Positions 33,551-44,600 of a DNA stretch of 62,000 nt are shown piece by piece. Location of the stretch: contig CAUYUJ010012669.1 of NCBI GenBank assembly GCA_963575745.1, positions 973,790 through 1,035,789 of the forward strand. Reading direction: 5' to 3'. Source of the stretch: Prorocentrum cordatum (lineage: Eukaryota; Sar; Dinophyceae; Prorocentrales; Prorocentraceae). The notes under the pieces are model-generated. The model was not told the origin of the DNA and did no database searches. It saw nothing but the letters and a program-made list of their open reading frames with translations. Each line of letters starts with the position of its first letter. Positions within the stretch are counted from its first letter, which is position 1. A program made the position numbers and the translations under genes.

Positions 33551-33734
33551 TTAAGTCGGGCCTGTCCCCTACAGGGGGATTTTCAACGAAAGATAAAAAA
33601 CACCAAAAATACACCGAAGAGGTCAAACAATACTCAAACAATACTCCCCAGACTTTTTATGGTTTTTATATTATTTTTGGATATTTTTGATTTTTCGCAG
33701 AAGATCCCCCTGTAGGGGGACAAACCCGACTTAA
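33551..33734. mobile_element. TTAAGTCGGGC MITE, copy 2 (184 bp) with 8-bp TSD
   Basis: Terminal repeats of ~40 bp start TTAAGTCGGGCCTGTCCCC and continue into ACAGGGGGAT. The A/T-rich core has no coding capacity. AACTGGGC flanks both sides (33543-33550 and 33735-33742). A paralogous empty site with a single AACTGGGC and matching flanks lies at 33863-33900, so TTAA belongs to the element and is not its target duplication. Confidence 0.9.
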
Positions 33735-33739
33735 AACTG

Positions 33740-34990
33740 GGCGAGCATGCCAGGCGTGGAGGGAGGAGGGAGGAGGGAGGAGTGAGGAATGAGGAGTGAG
33801 GAGGGAGGGGGAGGGAGGGAGGGAGGGAGGGAGGGAGGAGGAGGAGGAGGAGGAGGAGGATCCCTGGGCCCGGAACTGGGCGAGCATGCCAGGCGTGGAA
33901 GCACCGCGACGCCCAGATCTCCGGGGAGCTGCAGCTCCCTCGGGGGACCTCGGCGGGCCCTCGCCCCGCCGCCTCGCCGGAGGAGGCCGGCCCTCGTGCC
34001 ACTGGCCATGCTCAGTGCTGCAGTTCCCTGGCAGTTGTCCTGCTCCTCCTCCTCCTCCTCCTCCGCCGCCGCCTCCGCCGCCGCCTCCTCCTCCTCCTCC
34101 TGCTCCTCCTGCTCCTCCTCCCACTCCTCCCCCTCCTCCTCCTCCTCCTCCTCCTCCTCCTCCTCCTCCTCCTCCTCCTCCTCCTCCTCCTCCTCCTCCT
34201 CCTCCCTCCTCCCCCTCCCCTCCTCCTCCTCCTCCTCCTCCTCCTCCTCCTCCTCCTCCCTCCTCTCCTCCTCTCTCTTTCTCCTCCCCCTCCTCCTCCT
34301 CCTCCTCCTCCTCCCTCCTCTTCTCTCCTCCTCCTCCTCCTCTCCTCACTCCTCCTCCTCCTCCTGGCTCCCACGCGCGACTCGCCGGCTACTTCCGCCA
34401 CGGCGGCGGTGCAGCTCCCTCGGGGGACCTCGGCGGGCCCTCGCCGCGCCGCCTCGCCGGAGGGGGCCGGCCCTCGTGCCACTGGCCATGCTCAGTGCTG
34501 CAGTTCCCTGGCAGTTGCTCCTCCTCCTCCTCCTCCTCCGCCGCCGCCTCCTCCTCCTCCTCCTCCGCCGCCGCCGCCGCCGCCGCCTCCGCCGCCGCCT
34601 CTCCTCCTCCTCCTCCTCCTCCTCCTCCCTCCTCCTCCCCCTCCCCCTCCTCCTCCTCCTCTCCTCCTCCTCCTCCTCCTCCTCCTCACTCCTCCTCCTC
34701 CTCCTCCCCTCCTCCTCCTCCTTCTTTCCTCCTCCTCCTCCTCCTCCTCCTCCTCCTCCTCCTCCTCCTCCCCTTTTCCCCCTCCCCCTCCTCCTCCTCC
34801 TTCCTCCTCCTCTCTCCTCCTCCTCCTCCTCCTCCTCCTCCTCTTTCTCCTCCTCCCTCCTCCTCCTCCTCCTCCTCCCCTCCTCCTCCTCCTCCTCCTC
34901 CTCCTCCTCCTCCTCCTCCTCCTCCTCCTCCTCCTGGCTCCCACGCGCGGCTCGCCAGCTACTTCCGCCACGGCGGCGGTGCAGCTCGCG
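33740..34990. repeat. CTC/CCT arrays within a ~500-bp segmental duplication
   Basis: GGA-rich (33755-33860) then CTC-rich DNA. A unique ~125-bp block (GCAGCTCCCTCGGGGGACCT through CAGTTCCCTGGCAGTTG) occurs at 33925-34040 and 34410-34520. A second block (TGGCTCCCACGCGCG through CGGCGGCGGTGCAGCTC) occurs at 34365-34415 and 34935-34985. CTC arrays of different length fill the spaces. Very long Leu-, Ser- or Pro-rich frames are artefacts. Confidence 0.9.
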
Positions 34991-34999
34991 AGGTGGGAG

Positions 35000-36290
35000 C
35001 GCGTAGTAAAAAGCTGGCCACGCTGCCAAAGGCACGTTGGCCGCACGCTCTGCTCTCTGCTCGCGCACCGACGGGTGCGAGGCTTACCTGGCCGTGCTCG
35101 GTGCCGCCGCTGGCCCTCGCGCACGTGTGCGTGTCGGAGTGGAGCGGTGTGGGCGCGAGCCCCAGGAGTCTCCCCTTCTGCGAGCGGGGCAAGGCGGAGA
35201 GCTCATGGCGCAGACCCGACGAGGCGAGGAGTGGGGTGCGAAGGCGCGGGGGCAGCTGGAGGAAGGAGGAGTGTGAGAAGGAGGGGGGGAGAATGAGGAG
35301 GAGGAGGAGGAGGAGGAGGAGGCAGATCGAGGGAGGCCGCAAGCTAGGTGCGCTCGCGCCACATCTGACAGCCGACCCCTCCCTCCCATCCCTTCCCATT
35401 GCGATATCATTTCTCTATATCCGCCATCGGGTGTCGTAAACTGGAACACCCAAAAGGACCCCACCGTTTTATGTGCAATATGAATGGAGGAGCTGTGTAC
35501 GAGGATGAGGTGGCGGATGAGCAGATGGACGAGCAGGAGGACGAGAAGGAAGGTGAGAAGGATGAGGAAGGAGGAGGAGGAGGAAAGAGGAGGAGGAGGA
35601 GGAGGACGATGAGGAGGAAGTGCAGCATCAGGCAAGAGAAGGAAGGAATCGTGGGCATAATAACCCCCCCTCGTAAGGAACACTCCGACACCAGAAGTCC
35701 CATAGTAAACGCGCCTGATGGAGGAATCGAGCATAGCAAGACCGTTCAGCAAACGCCCATGGCCGTCTAGCAAACGCCGATTATGGGATCGGGGTGTTTC
35801 TTCCTCACTTCAGGGAGGAAGGAAGAGGGGATGCACAAGGAGGAGGGAGGAGGATGAGGACGCAACTGCCATCGCCCAAGCCAACCCGCTGGTCGTCGCC
35901 GCTCTCCCGTCGGCCCCCTCGCACGAAAGAGGTGGTTCACCTGACCCGTACGAAAGTCAGTGTGTGTGTGTGTGTGTGTGGGTGGGTGGGTGGGTGGGTG
36001 CGTGGGTGTGCGTGTGCGCGTGCGCAGCCCCGCGTCTTCGTAGCATCTGCTTCGGCCGCGGCCAGTGCGCGGGAGGGCAGCCCATGTGCCCACGGCCCTG
36101 GCCTCTGAGCCAGCAGTGTGCGCGAAGCCCCCCTGCCACCCTCTGCCGCCCTGCCGCTGCGCCAGGGGCCCAGGGGAACATCCGGGCACGGCGAGGAGGT
36201 CTGGCTCCCGGGAAGGGCGATTCCGACGGCTGCCGGGGCGCCTCGGGTCGAGCTGTGGGGCCTTCGGTCGGGCCGGGGGGGACCTCGGGT
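35000..36290. other. No recognisable gene; short GAG and GT repeats
   Basis: GC-rich sequence with GAG tracts (35293-35325 and 35505-35625), a (GT)n run with GGGTG repeats (35958-36020) and no supported gene. Confidence 0.5.
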
Positions 36291-36317
36291 CTAGCGTCAC
36301 GTTGTTCGCATCGTACT

Positions 36318-36487
36318 GCAGGACCGCATCCCAGCAATGATGTCGAGCACCCAGAAAAGTATCGAAGCAGTGTCGAATGAGTATCGCCTCCCAGGGCCCA
36401 ACACGTGAAAACCCTCCAGCCTCGGCACTTCCCTGGTGCTCGAAACTCTTGCTGGTGACCAGGGCTACAAAATAGGCTGGAACACCA
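36318..36487 (+). mobile_element. GTTATGTTG ~195-bp repeat family, copy 1
   Basis: Most diverged of three full-length copies (others at 39463-39655 and 45713-45908). Shared landmarks are GACCGCATCCCAG, TCGAGCACCCAGAAAAGT, CACGTGAAAACCCTC, TGGTGCTCGAAA and TAGGCTGGAACA. The family ends GTTATGTT... and ...AACATCAC form a short imperfect inverted repeat, so a MITE is likely. Confidence 0.7.
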
Positions 36488-36569
36488 CGAGTCTATAGCG
36501 ATGCCGGCCTTGCCCCACGAACCCTTCTGGCAGCCTCCGGAAGACCGAGACCGTGCACGCACACCAGCG

Positions 36570-36895
36570 CGCAGCTCCTCCCTCCTCCCTCCCTCCCTCC
36601 CTCCTCGAAACCCACGGGCGCCAGAGTTAGCCCCCCTCCCCCTTCACCAAGGGGACCCGTGGGGACGCATTCGAATTGTACATCGCTGCTTACGCCTAGG
36701 CCTCCCTCCCCCCTCCCTCCCTCCCCCCTCCCCTCCCTCCCTCCCTCCCCTCCTCTCCCTCCCTTCCTCCTCCTCCTCCCTCCCCTCCTCTCGCCCTCCC
36801 CTCCCTCCCTCTCGCCCTCCCTCCCTCCCTCCCTCCCTCCCTCCCCCCTCCCTCCCTCCCTCCCCTCCCCTCCCCTCCCCCCCTCCCTCCTCCGC
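36570..36895. repeat. CCTCCCTCC tetranucleotide array
   Basis: Two tracts (36570-36605 and 36705-36890) of CCTC units with CTC triplets. Confidence 0.9.
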
Positions 36896-37040
36896 AAGAC
36901 CGGGCACGCGCACGCACACCGAGCACGCGGCCGTGCAGCCTGCCGCACCAGCCGCCCCCCCGAGCGCGAGCAGGCACCCACCCCACGGGCCGGGGGCGGC
37001 GGCCTCGCCGTGGCCAGCCCCCGCGTGCGGCCCCGGAGGT

Positions 37041-37232
37041 GAGTCGGGCCCGTCCCCCTACAGGGGGATTTTCCACGAAAACCAAAAAAATACCCCCCAA
37101 AATACTCCGAACAGGTTGAGACAAAGACTTTGAAAACATAGCCCCCAGACTATGTTTGGATTTCTTATATCATTTGTGGGGTCTTTTTTTTTTCGCCGAA
37201 AATCCCCTTGTAGGGGGAGAGGCCCGACTTAA
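37041..37232. mobile_element. TTAAGTCGGGC MITE, copy 3
   Basis: It ends in GCCCGACTTAA, but the left end lacks the first bases and reads GGAGGTGAGTCGGGCC. The right flank (GCCCAGTT...CATCATGCGAGG) is the inverted copy of the left flank of copy 2 at 33519-33550, so copies 2 and 3 share one ancestral insertion and the left side was later exchanged. The junction reads like a splice donor (GAG|GTGAGT). Confidence 0.75.
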
Positions 37233-37286
37233 GCCCAGTTCCGGGCCCAGGGATCATCATGCGAGGCGGCCCGTCCCCCTAGAGTT

Positions 37287-37467
37287 TTAAGTCGGGCCTG
37301 TCCCCCTACAGGGGGGGTTCGACGAAAAATGAATAATACCACCAACATATTCTTAAAAAAATGCAAAAAATAGTCTGGGTACTATTTTTTGAATAGTTGT
37401 TGGCCTTCTTGGGGTATTTTTTGGGGTATTTGTTATTTTTCGTAGAAAATCCCCCTGTAGGGGGACC
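37287..37467. mobile_element. TTAAGTCGGGC MITE, copy 4 (right end truncated)
   Basis: The left end, TTAAGTCGGGCCTGTCCCCC, is complete. The right inverted repeat stops after CCCCCTGTAGGGGGAC, without GCCCGACTTAA. It lies 55 bp from copy 3. Confidence 0.8.
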
Positions 37468-37479
37468 CCGGGTTCCTGT

Positions 37480-38280
37480 TCATCTTGAACTGGACTCGCT
37501 GTCCTCGCCGCCGCGGCCTGTGTCCATTTGAAACAGAAGGCCGCCTGCCCAACAGCGGCCGCTGTTGGTTCGGGACAACACTTGTTGTTGGACATTGTGC
37601 CCATTCGTTCCGTACCCATTTCGGGCGTCCAAACTCGGGGGGGAGGAGGCCCGTTGCCCGGCACCATCTGGCGGCGCGCCGAGGAGGGGGGGGTGACGAA
37701 GGGGGCAGGCCCTCTCCGAAGGCGGCGGGGCTTCCTAGACGCCCTGGCGCCTCTCTGGGAAGCCGCCCGTGCCTCCGACGACGGCCTGGAAGCCTTCTCA
37801 GAAGGCTTCTCAGAAGGCTGCTGGAGGCCTTCTGAGCCTCCTGAGCAGGCCCGCCCCCTCTGCCTGCTTTCCTGGGCGCGCCTCCGAAGGATGCCAGGGG
37901 CAGTCACGCGAGGACTGGAGGCGGCTATGCGGCAGCGCGGGGCACCCGACGAGCTGCTCCGTCCGCGCCTCGGCGGGTGCGCCTTGCCCCCCGACCCCTC
38001 GCCTTCTGATTGTCCAACACCGCGTAGTTGACGCGTTCGGAGATGTCGTCCTCCACGGTCGCGGGCGCTCCAGCGTACTCTGACGGCCGAAACTACCAAC
38101 CTTGGACCTACAAATGTACGTGACAGTGTCAACTGGGGGCAGCAGCCTACGGGCGATACCTCCTGGACAGCCACCCCAGCAGCCACCGCAACCTGGACGT
38201 AAAAGGCAAATCAAACCAGGAGCCTACTGATGTGAACCCATCGGCGACTACCGCAAGCCTGACATGCAAGGCCACTCCTC
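37480..38280. other. No recognisable gene
   Basis: GC-rich sequence with a short direct repeat (GAAGGCTTCTCA at 37790-37815). Open frames lack domains. Confidence 0.4.
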
Positions 38281-38457
38281 ATCCCTCTCCTCCTCCTCCT
38301 CCTCCTCCTCCTCCTCCTCATCCTTATCCTGCTCCTCAGTCCCTCTTCCATATAGGCAACTCCTCCCTGTCGCAACCCGAGGCCGGTCGAAAGGGCGGGC
38401 CAGGCGTTTTCCTTGATATTCCATCATTACTCATGATCCTGAAGCTTGGAAGTTGCA

Positions 38458-38745
38458 ACCGTTTCACGGATGAGGGCGGGCCGCTTTCAACATGTAGCTC
38501 TCGCTTTAGCGCCGCGCGCATGCGTTTCGAATTTGAAAATGTTAAGAGGTGGCAAAAGCTTCGCGGATGGAGGGCGGGCCGTTTAGAAAATGTTGCTCTC
38601 GCCAGAGCGCAGCGCAAATTTGCTTTAACAAGTTTGTAGAAGTTTCACGGATGGAGTGCGGTTTTTTTTTTCAACATGTGGCCCTCGCCTTAGCGCCGCG
38701 CACATTCGTCTTGTGGGCTTGCGGCGCTTTCAAAGATTCTCATGG
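38458..38745. repeat. ~95-bp tandem repeat, three diverged copies
   Basis: Each copy carries TTTCACGGATGGAG (or TTCGCGGATGGAG), a GCGGGCCGTTT region, AACATGT(G/A)GC(C/T)CTCGC and AGCGCCGCGCGCAT. Copies begin near 38462, 38565 and 38642. Confidence 0.75.
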
Positions 38746-39134
38746 TTAACGTCTCAGACAGGTTGTTTGGCATGATGTCGGAATGTCAGGGCGTAGCAGT
38801 CACGTCGATTCGGGGTCTTGAAGCCCCAGGTATGGTGTTCTGGCACAGATCCAGATTTTCAGGCGGTTGTCTTCCAACGGGGCACCTACCTCAGTGAAAA
38901 CGAGCCCTTGTAGGGACCTATGAAGAGGGAACGTGGAGGAAGGGTTTACTGCAAGATCTTGGATGCGTCTTGGGCTTCCACTGGTCCTCTTCCTCCTCCT
39001 CCTCCTCCTCCTCGGATCAGCTCGAGCAGGTCCCTCCTGCGCCGAGCCAGCGCCACGGAGCTCCTCGCTGAGGTCCACTCCCTCCGTGGGCTGCTCGCCA
39101 TGGCCGCACCGTCGGGCGCTGCCAAGGTGCCTCA

Positions 39135-39285
39135 GCGGCGGCCCAACCAGGAAGGGGCCCTGGGACACACAGAGAAATACACACACACAAATGACAGGAC
39201 ACCCCATACCTTCACATATTTTCTAGGTGTTTGTCTTCCCCGCCCACTTCCCATATTTTTCCATATTTTCGGGGGAATCGAAGAT
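39135..39285 (+). repeat. Dispersed ~150-bp repeat, copy 2
   Basis: Shares GGGGCCCTGGGACACACA and the CTAGGTGTTTGTCTTCCCC...CTTCCCATATTTTTCCATATT tail with the copy at 18065-18215. Its centre holds an ACAC run. Confidence 0.65.
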
Positions 39286-39462
39286 GAAGTGTGCCTGTGT
39301 GTGTTTCCCCTCCTGAAGCCAGTCCGCTGCAGCGCGGCGTGAGCAGCATCGATGGTTGCTGGAGGCATGCGCAGCTGTGTCCACCCGTCGAGGTTCGCAA
39401 AGCACCCGTCTCGCAGCTGCCCCTGCTGCTGCGCTTGAGGCTGGGGCTGCCTCCCAAGCGTT

Positions 39463-39655
39463 ATGTTGCTCCCATCGTACTTAAGGACCACATCCCAGAA
39501 ATAATTTCGAGCACCCAAAAAAGTGTCGAGAGAGTGTCGAAACAGTGCCGAAAGAGTGTCTCCCAGTGCCCGACACGTGAAAACCCTCAAGTTTTGGGGT
39601 GTTTTCCTGGGGCTCGAAATTCATTCTGGCGATCAAGGTTAAAGTAGGTTGGAAC
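39463..39655 (+). mobile_element. GTTATGTTG ~195-bp repeat family, copy 2
   Basis: Well-preserved copy, running from GTTATGTTGCTCCCATCG to AGTAGGTTGGAACATCC. It is close in sequence to the copy at 45713-45908. Confidence 0.8.
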
Positions 39656-39825
39656 ATCCTAACCCACGTGGAGGTCGTGCGCGTGCCCGCTCCTCCTGAG
39701 CGGGTGCAGCTGGACCTGAGATTTGTGCTGATGCCGATCCCCCTCCAGCGGTCCAGCATTGCCGAGCTAGTCCCGGTCCTCGAGCGGGGGTCCCGTGCGA
39801 GTGGGGGCAGGGACCCCGGCTCTGC

Positions 39826-40014
39826 TCCGCCGATCCGTGGGCGACGTCTGCTGCGGCCGTGGCCGCAAGACCTGTGGGCGGTGGCGCTGCTCCACGGCTG
39901 GGGCTAGGCCCGGGCCACAGATGTCGGCACAGGGATCGCCTGGAGTAGCGCCATGATCTGGAGGCTCTGCAGCCACGGCCGCGGCAGCAGATGTCGCCCA
40001 CGGATCGGCTGAGC
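39826..40014. repeat. ~190-bp imperfect palindrome
   Basis: CCGATCCGTGGGCGACGTCT at 39831 faces its near-perfect complement at 39988-40010. Pairing resumes inward (GGCGCTGCTCCACGG at 39883 with CCTGGAGTAGCGCC at 39939). The centre is near 39920, with almost no loop. Confidence 0.75.
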
Positions 40015-41500
40015 AAAGCCTGCACGCTCATGCGGCCAGACTTTGGCCGCAAGAGCATGCCGGGTGACAACCGGAAGTCGGACAGAGGCGCAGGAGGTCG
40101 TATGGCTGGAGTTCCTGAGCTACGCGCACGTGTCCGGGCGCAACGCTTCAGCAATTTCGCCGACACCCTCTGCTCGATGCATCGTGATCTCGGCTCGTGA
40201 GGGTCTCCTGCCGTGCAATACCGCTAGGGCTCTGCGATCGTGGCTCGTCCGCGTGCGATCGTGGCGACAGTTCCTGCCTTTGGCCCTACGTCGGTCGGCG
40301 CCCCAAGGGGCGGGTGGTGACCCACGCTGGATGGGAGCTGTGACGGGCTGGCGCGAGGAGCGAGTCTGGGCAGTTCATGAGGTCCCCGCCACGGCCTGCC
40401 GCGCACTCGCTGTCCCGGGCGCAACAGGAGTGGCACGGAATCTACTCCCGCTCCTTGGCGCATCTCGGCTTGGCAAAGGAAGAGCCCAATCCCATCCACT
40501 ACTCCTCTTCTTCTTCGTCCTCCCACCTCTCCTGTTGCTTCTGCAACTGATGCTCTCCTCCTCCTCGTCCTCATCATCCTCCTGCTCCTTCAGCAGCAGC
40601 TGATGCTCCTCCTCCTCCTCCTCCTCGCAGGGCGTCCTGGAGCAGCGCCTCCTTCTTTATCGTCTCCTCTGGCGCCGGTCCGTACGCGCCTTTCCTTTGG
40701 GCTGGCCGAAAATTCCCAGGTCCGCTCAGGCTGAAGGGGGATGGGAGCAGCTGGTGATGGATGGGGGGGAGGAATCTGGAAGGTCTCGGGCTGCTCCTCC
40801 CTCCTCTCCTCCTGCTCTTCCCGCTCCTCCTGCTTTTTCTCCCTCACTCGTCCCACTCCCCTGACATCCACCGATACGTTGTTTTTGTTTGCATAATCCG
40901 CGGCCTTAGAGGTCGCGACCCCTTCCCCAGGTGTAGTTTTTCATCCTGGATCAATGTTGGGTGGCCCCAGGTGACGATTCGGCCCCCAGAAGCCGAAATC
41001 GAAGAAAAAACGCCGAACTGAATCAGATCGTCGGAGATCTGGGTCCCCCCCCCCTCCTCGTCGAGAGGCTTCATCGCAGTCCGTTCCCTATTATGAACAG
41101 CGTTTTTCGGAGCTTACGCTGATGCACCAACTGGCAACTCGCAATCTTAGGAGTGGGAGTGGCCCATGCCGGACGCGAGTGGCACCGTCTTATCCGTGAT
41201 CTGTTGTGGCGGGATGTTCTTCGATAACTCCTTCTACGCTCACTTTGCGAGCCGTTCGCTTGGATGGTTCTATCGGGCCCACGATCAACTTGCAGCGACT
41301 CCTGGCATGTTGCTAGAAGACTTCACGATCATTCCGCAATTGGTCGATTCAGCACTATAATCCGACCAGTTCGCCGTCTTCCTTGGGAGCGTGGCTTGGG
41401 CTGCTGACTTCTGCTGGCCCCAAGCGCAGCGCGCAGGTCGCCTGCGGAAGGCGAGCCGCCAGGCCTGCTTGCCCACCCGGGCCCAGGTGCCCTCGCCCTG
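40015..41500. other. No recognisable gene
   Basis: Mixed sequence with CTC runs at 40555-40630 and CTCCTCCTG runs at 40793-40850. Several short frames (for example 41166-41360, 64 codons) are open, but nothing supports them as genes. Confidence 0.4.
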
Positions 41501-41504
41501 GTGA

Positions 41505-41509
41505 GTTTC

Positions 41510-41566
<57 letters not shown>

Positions 41567-41596
41567 GTTATTCTTATTATTAGTAGCATTATTATT

Positions 41597-41652
<56 letters not shown>

Positions 41653-41740
41653 TATCATTATCATAATTATTAGTAGTATTATTATTATCATTATTATTAT
41701 TATTCGTATTAGTATTATTATTATTATTATTATTCGGTGT
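41505..41740. repeat. (TTA)n / (ATC)n compound microsatellite
   Basis: TTA triplets, then about 65 bp of ATC triplets, then TTA again: a symmetric compound microsatellite. Poly-Ile, poly-Tyr and poly-Asn frames are artefacts. Confidence 0.95.
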
Positions 41741-42655
41741 TTCGACATCGGGCGGAAGGGGAGGGTGAGGGGGGGGGGTCTGGCCCTGGACCCCTGCTTG
41801 GTGCGGCTGCTTGGGACCGTGCGCCCGTTGTGGGGGAGACCCCACCCGCTCGAAACAGGTTCCCAAAAACAGCCAAGATCTACTCCACAGGGGGGGGGGG
41901 GTCGGGGGGCCCGCGCCGATCGGCCAAACAATGAACAAAAAACGATCACGATTATGCTTGGCCCTGCCTGTCTCCGCGCTTCCAGAGCGTTCCTGGCCGA
42001 GTGACAGTGGGAATTGAATCCGTTCCTGGTCGGCCCCGTGCTGGGTCTTCTCACATGGTGAATGTTTTTTTTTTTTTCTGGACCCCAATATGTGTGTCGG
42101 TTGTGAAACGGGTAGCGGGGCTGCAGGCAAAGCGTGAAACGGACAACTAGGGAGCCGACCACGAAATGAAAAATGCAGCACGGTGAAAGCATATACTTAT
42201 CAGTTCAGGCGACAAGCGACCAATTCCCGAAGATGGATGCTGCCGCTCTCTGTCACGTAGCCTCTGATGCTCGAGGCTCAGGCGTCTGCACAGGTGCTCA
42301 ACACCTCTGGGTGGCCCCATCGTCGAGCGAGGTTGGCGAAACAAGCACCTTCCCTCATGCTGTCGCAGTGATTCGTCCCCCCCCCCCCCACGCTATAGCC
42401 TCCGGGTCCTGGACACCCCTGGGCAATTCCCCTAGGAACAATTCTTCACGCTGGGTAACTGTTTGACAGGCCCAGGGCCAGTGGAGGTTCCTGGAAGCCC
42501 AGAGCGGCGAACAGAAACCTCAGGACATGTTTGCCTCAGGGCCTCTTCCCTTCATGGCGACCAGCGTGCCCGCACCAAGGTCACTCTGGCGAAAGGCCAC
42601 CGTTATATGCAGAAGCAGTGTAGTCCCCCTCTCTCTCTCTCGCCATCCTGATCAT
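41740..42655. other. No recognisable gene
   Basis: Mixed GC-rich sequence with short homopolymer runs (G at 41891-41900, T at 42065-42078, C at 42378-42388). Nothing else recognised. Confidence 0.4.
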
Positions 42656-42659
42656 ATTG

Positions 42660-42770
42660 TGGCCACCTCGGGGCCCTCTTGGGCCGCCTTGAGGCTCTCT
42701 TGAGCCGTTTTGACGCCCTTTCGGCCCGTCTTCGGGCATGTCGGGAATCTGGGTCTCCTCTTCTCCCCCT
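42660..42770. repeat. CCTCTTGGGCC-type minisatellite 4
   Basis: Reverse-oriented, diverged member of the CCCAAGAGG family (16890-17150). Confidence 0.6.
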
Positions 42771-42836
42771 CCCCCCAAGAGGTGGCCGCGACCGGCCACC
42801 GCTCGGGGGGGAGGGGGAGCAGCCATCGTGCCACAG

Positions 42837-44137
42837 AGAGAGAGAGAGAGAGCGTGATCCACCGCCGCTCTACTCTGGAGAATTCCCCCCCTTTTCCTCC
42901 CCCCCCTCCGAGAATCCCCCCCCCATGCTAACTCATTCCCCCTCCTCCCCTCCCCGAGCCTCCCCCCCTCCCCCCCCCCCCCCGGGAAACCTGAGAGGGT
43001 CGTACCTACCGGCTTGACCGGTTCGTTCGAACCCCCCCCACTCGCCGCAGGCAAACGACTCCCTGGTCCCCCCGCAGGCAAACGACTCCCTGGTCCCCAC
43101 CACCGTCCGCACCACTGCCCTCACCTTCTGTCCCCACCACTACCGCCCTCACCACTGTCCCACTCTCCCCACTGCCCCCACCACTGTCCCACTGTCCACT
43201 GGTCCCACCACCGTCCCCACAGTCTCCACCAGTGCCACCACCACCGTCGCACTGTCCCCACCACTGTCCCCACCACTGTCCCCACCACGGTCCCACTCTC
43301 CCCACTGTTCCCACTGTCTTCACCACTGTCCCACTGTCCCCACTGTCCCCACCACCGTCGCACTGTCCCCACTGTCTTTCCGCCGCCCCACTGCGCTGTC
43401 CCACTGTCCCCACCATGGGCCCGCTCTCCCCTCTGTCCCCGCCACTGTCCCAATGTTCCCACGATCTTTCCGCTGTCCCACTGTGCTGCCCCACTGTCCT
43501 CACTCTCCTCACCATTGTCCCCATTGTCGCGATCACTCCCCCCACTGAACCACTGTCCCATTTTCCCACCACCGTCATCACCACTGCCTTCACCACTGTC
43601 CCCACCACAACCGCACCCACCACTGTCCCACTCTCCCCACTGTCCCCGCCACTGTCCCAACGTCCCCGCACCACGGTTCCCACCACCACCGTCCCCACCA
43701 TTGTCCCAATGTCGCCACTGTTCCTGCTATTGTCCCACTGTTCCCAGTTTTCCCATTACTGTCCCCACCAGTGCCCCCACCACCGTCGCACTGTCCCCAC
43801 TGTCCCCGCCGCTGTCCCCGCCACGGTCTCGCTGTCCCCACTGTCGCCGCTGTCCCCACCACTGTCCCACTGTCCCCATCCCCACCACCATCCCCACCAC
43901 TGTCCCAACCGCTGTCCCCACCAGTCCCCCATCCGGAGCGGGGGAGGAGGAAAGGTCCGAACCGGTAGTACCCCCCCTTCCTTTTCATGATGGATCGGGG
44001 GGGGGGGTGCAACCCCCAGTGACCCCCCCCCCCCCTTCATTTTTCAAGGAGGGGGAAGGGGGGGGAGGCGGGCGGGAAACTCCCGGTGACCCCCCCGGTT
44101 TTCTGCCAGCAGCGGCAGCGGCAGAACACGCTCACTC
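42837..44137. mobile_element. TIR element with CCACTGTCCCCAC minisatellite cargo, copy 2
   Basis: Same architecture as the element at 27461-28948: an outer GAGCGTGATCCACCGC end, CTCTGGAGAATTCCCCCCC, a junction CAGGCAAACGACTCCCTGGT and CACCACCGTCCGCACCAC, a minisatellite centre (43090-43915), a right arm with TTTTCATGATGGATCGGGGG, and the end GGCAGAACACGCTC. The left end is lengthened by a (GA)n run. Possible target duplication TGCCACAG/TACCACAA, 6 of 8. CAGGCAAACGACTCCCTGGT also occurs twice in tandem at 43045 and 43074. Confidence 0.8.
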
Positions 44138-44169
44138 TACCACAAGGAACGCTGAATAAGGAACGAGCT

Positions 44170-44600
44170 GTTTTTCCCCAGACAGCTTGCTGAACGGGGT
44201 GTTGTTGTGATAGAAGCTAACTTTGGCCGAGGGAATTCAAAGCAGAGACGTCCTCAAAAATTAAAGCCAGAGCGCAGTATCCCCAAACAGGGTGTTTAAA
44301 TCCACTGCGGTTTCCAAGGTCGATCGCGTGCCCGTCCAGTGCGGGCTGGCATGGTCTGTTAGAACATGATAACATGGTGTTTGCACATGAAATGATTTCA
44401 CGAAAAATTGTGTGACGCATGCCTATCAGGAAGTTAACGCTAGAGGGTGTCGTACTCTCTCGCACCTGGTCGACGAGCAAGCTGTCGGGTCGGCACTGTG
44501 AGAGGCTCCACCGCCATGCTGTGAACTCGGAAGCAACTGTAAGAGGAAGCGGGGGAGGGCGCGGAAGCGGGGGGGGCATGTCGTGATGGTTCCCCCGGGG
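44170..44600. repeat. Outer inverted repeat, left arm
   Basis: Its reverse complement lies at 54485-54865, about 95% identical by eye over the stretch containing GCTAGAGGGTGTCGTACTCT and CCGCCATGCTGTGAACTCGG. The part at 44170-44245 also occurs inverted at 47180-47255, in the spacer of the inner palindrome. No domain recognised in its open frame. Confidence 0.85.

Noticed and set aside
33551-33734. TTAA as the target duplication of the TTAAGTCGGGC element (piggyBac-like)
   Set aside because: The paralogous empty site lacks TTAA and shows a single AACTGGGC, so TTAA is part of the element.
33789-35439. Plus-strand frames of over 400 codons rich in Ser, Leu or Pro
   Set aside because: They are translations of CTC arrays in different phases, without domain content.
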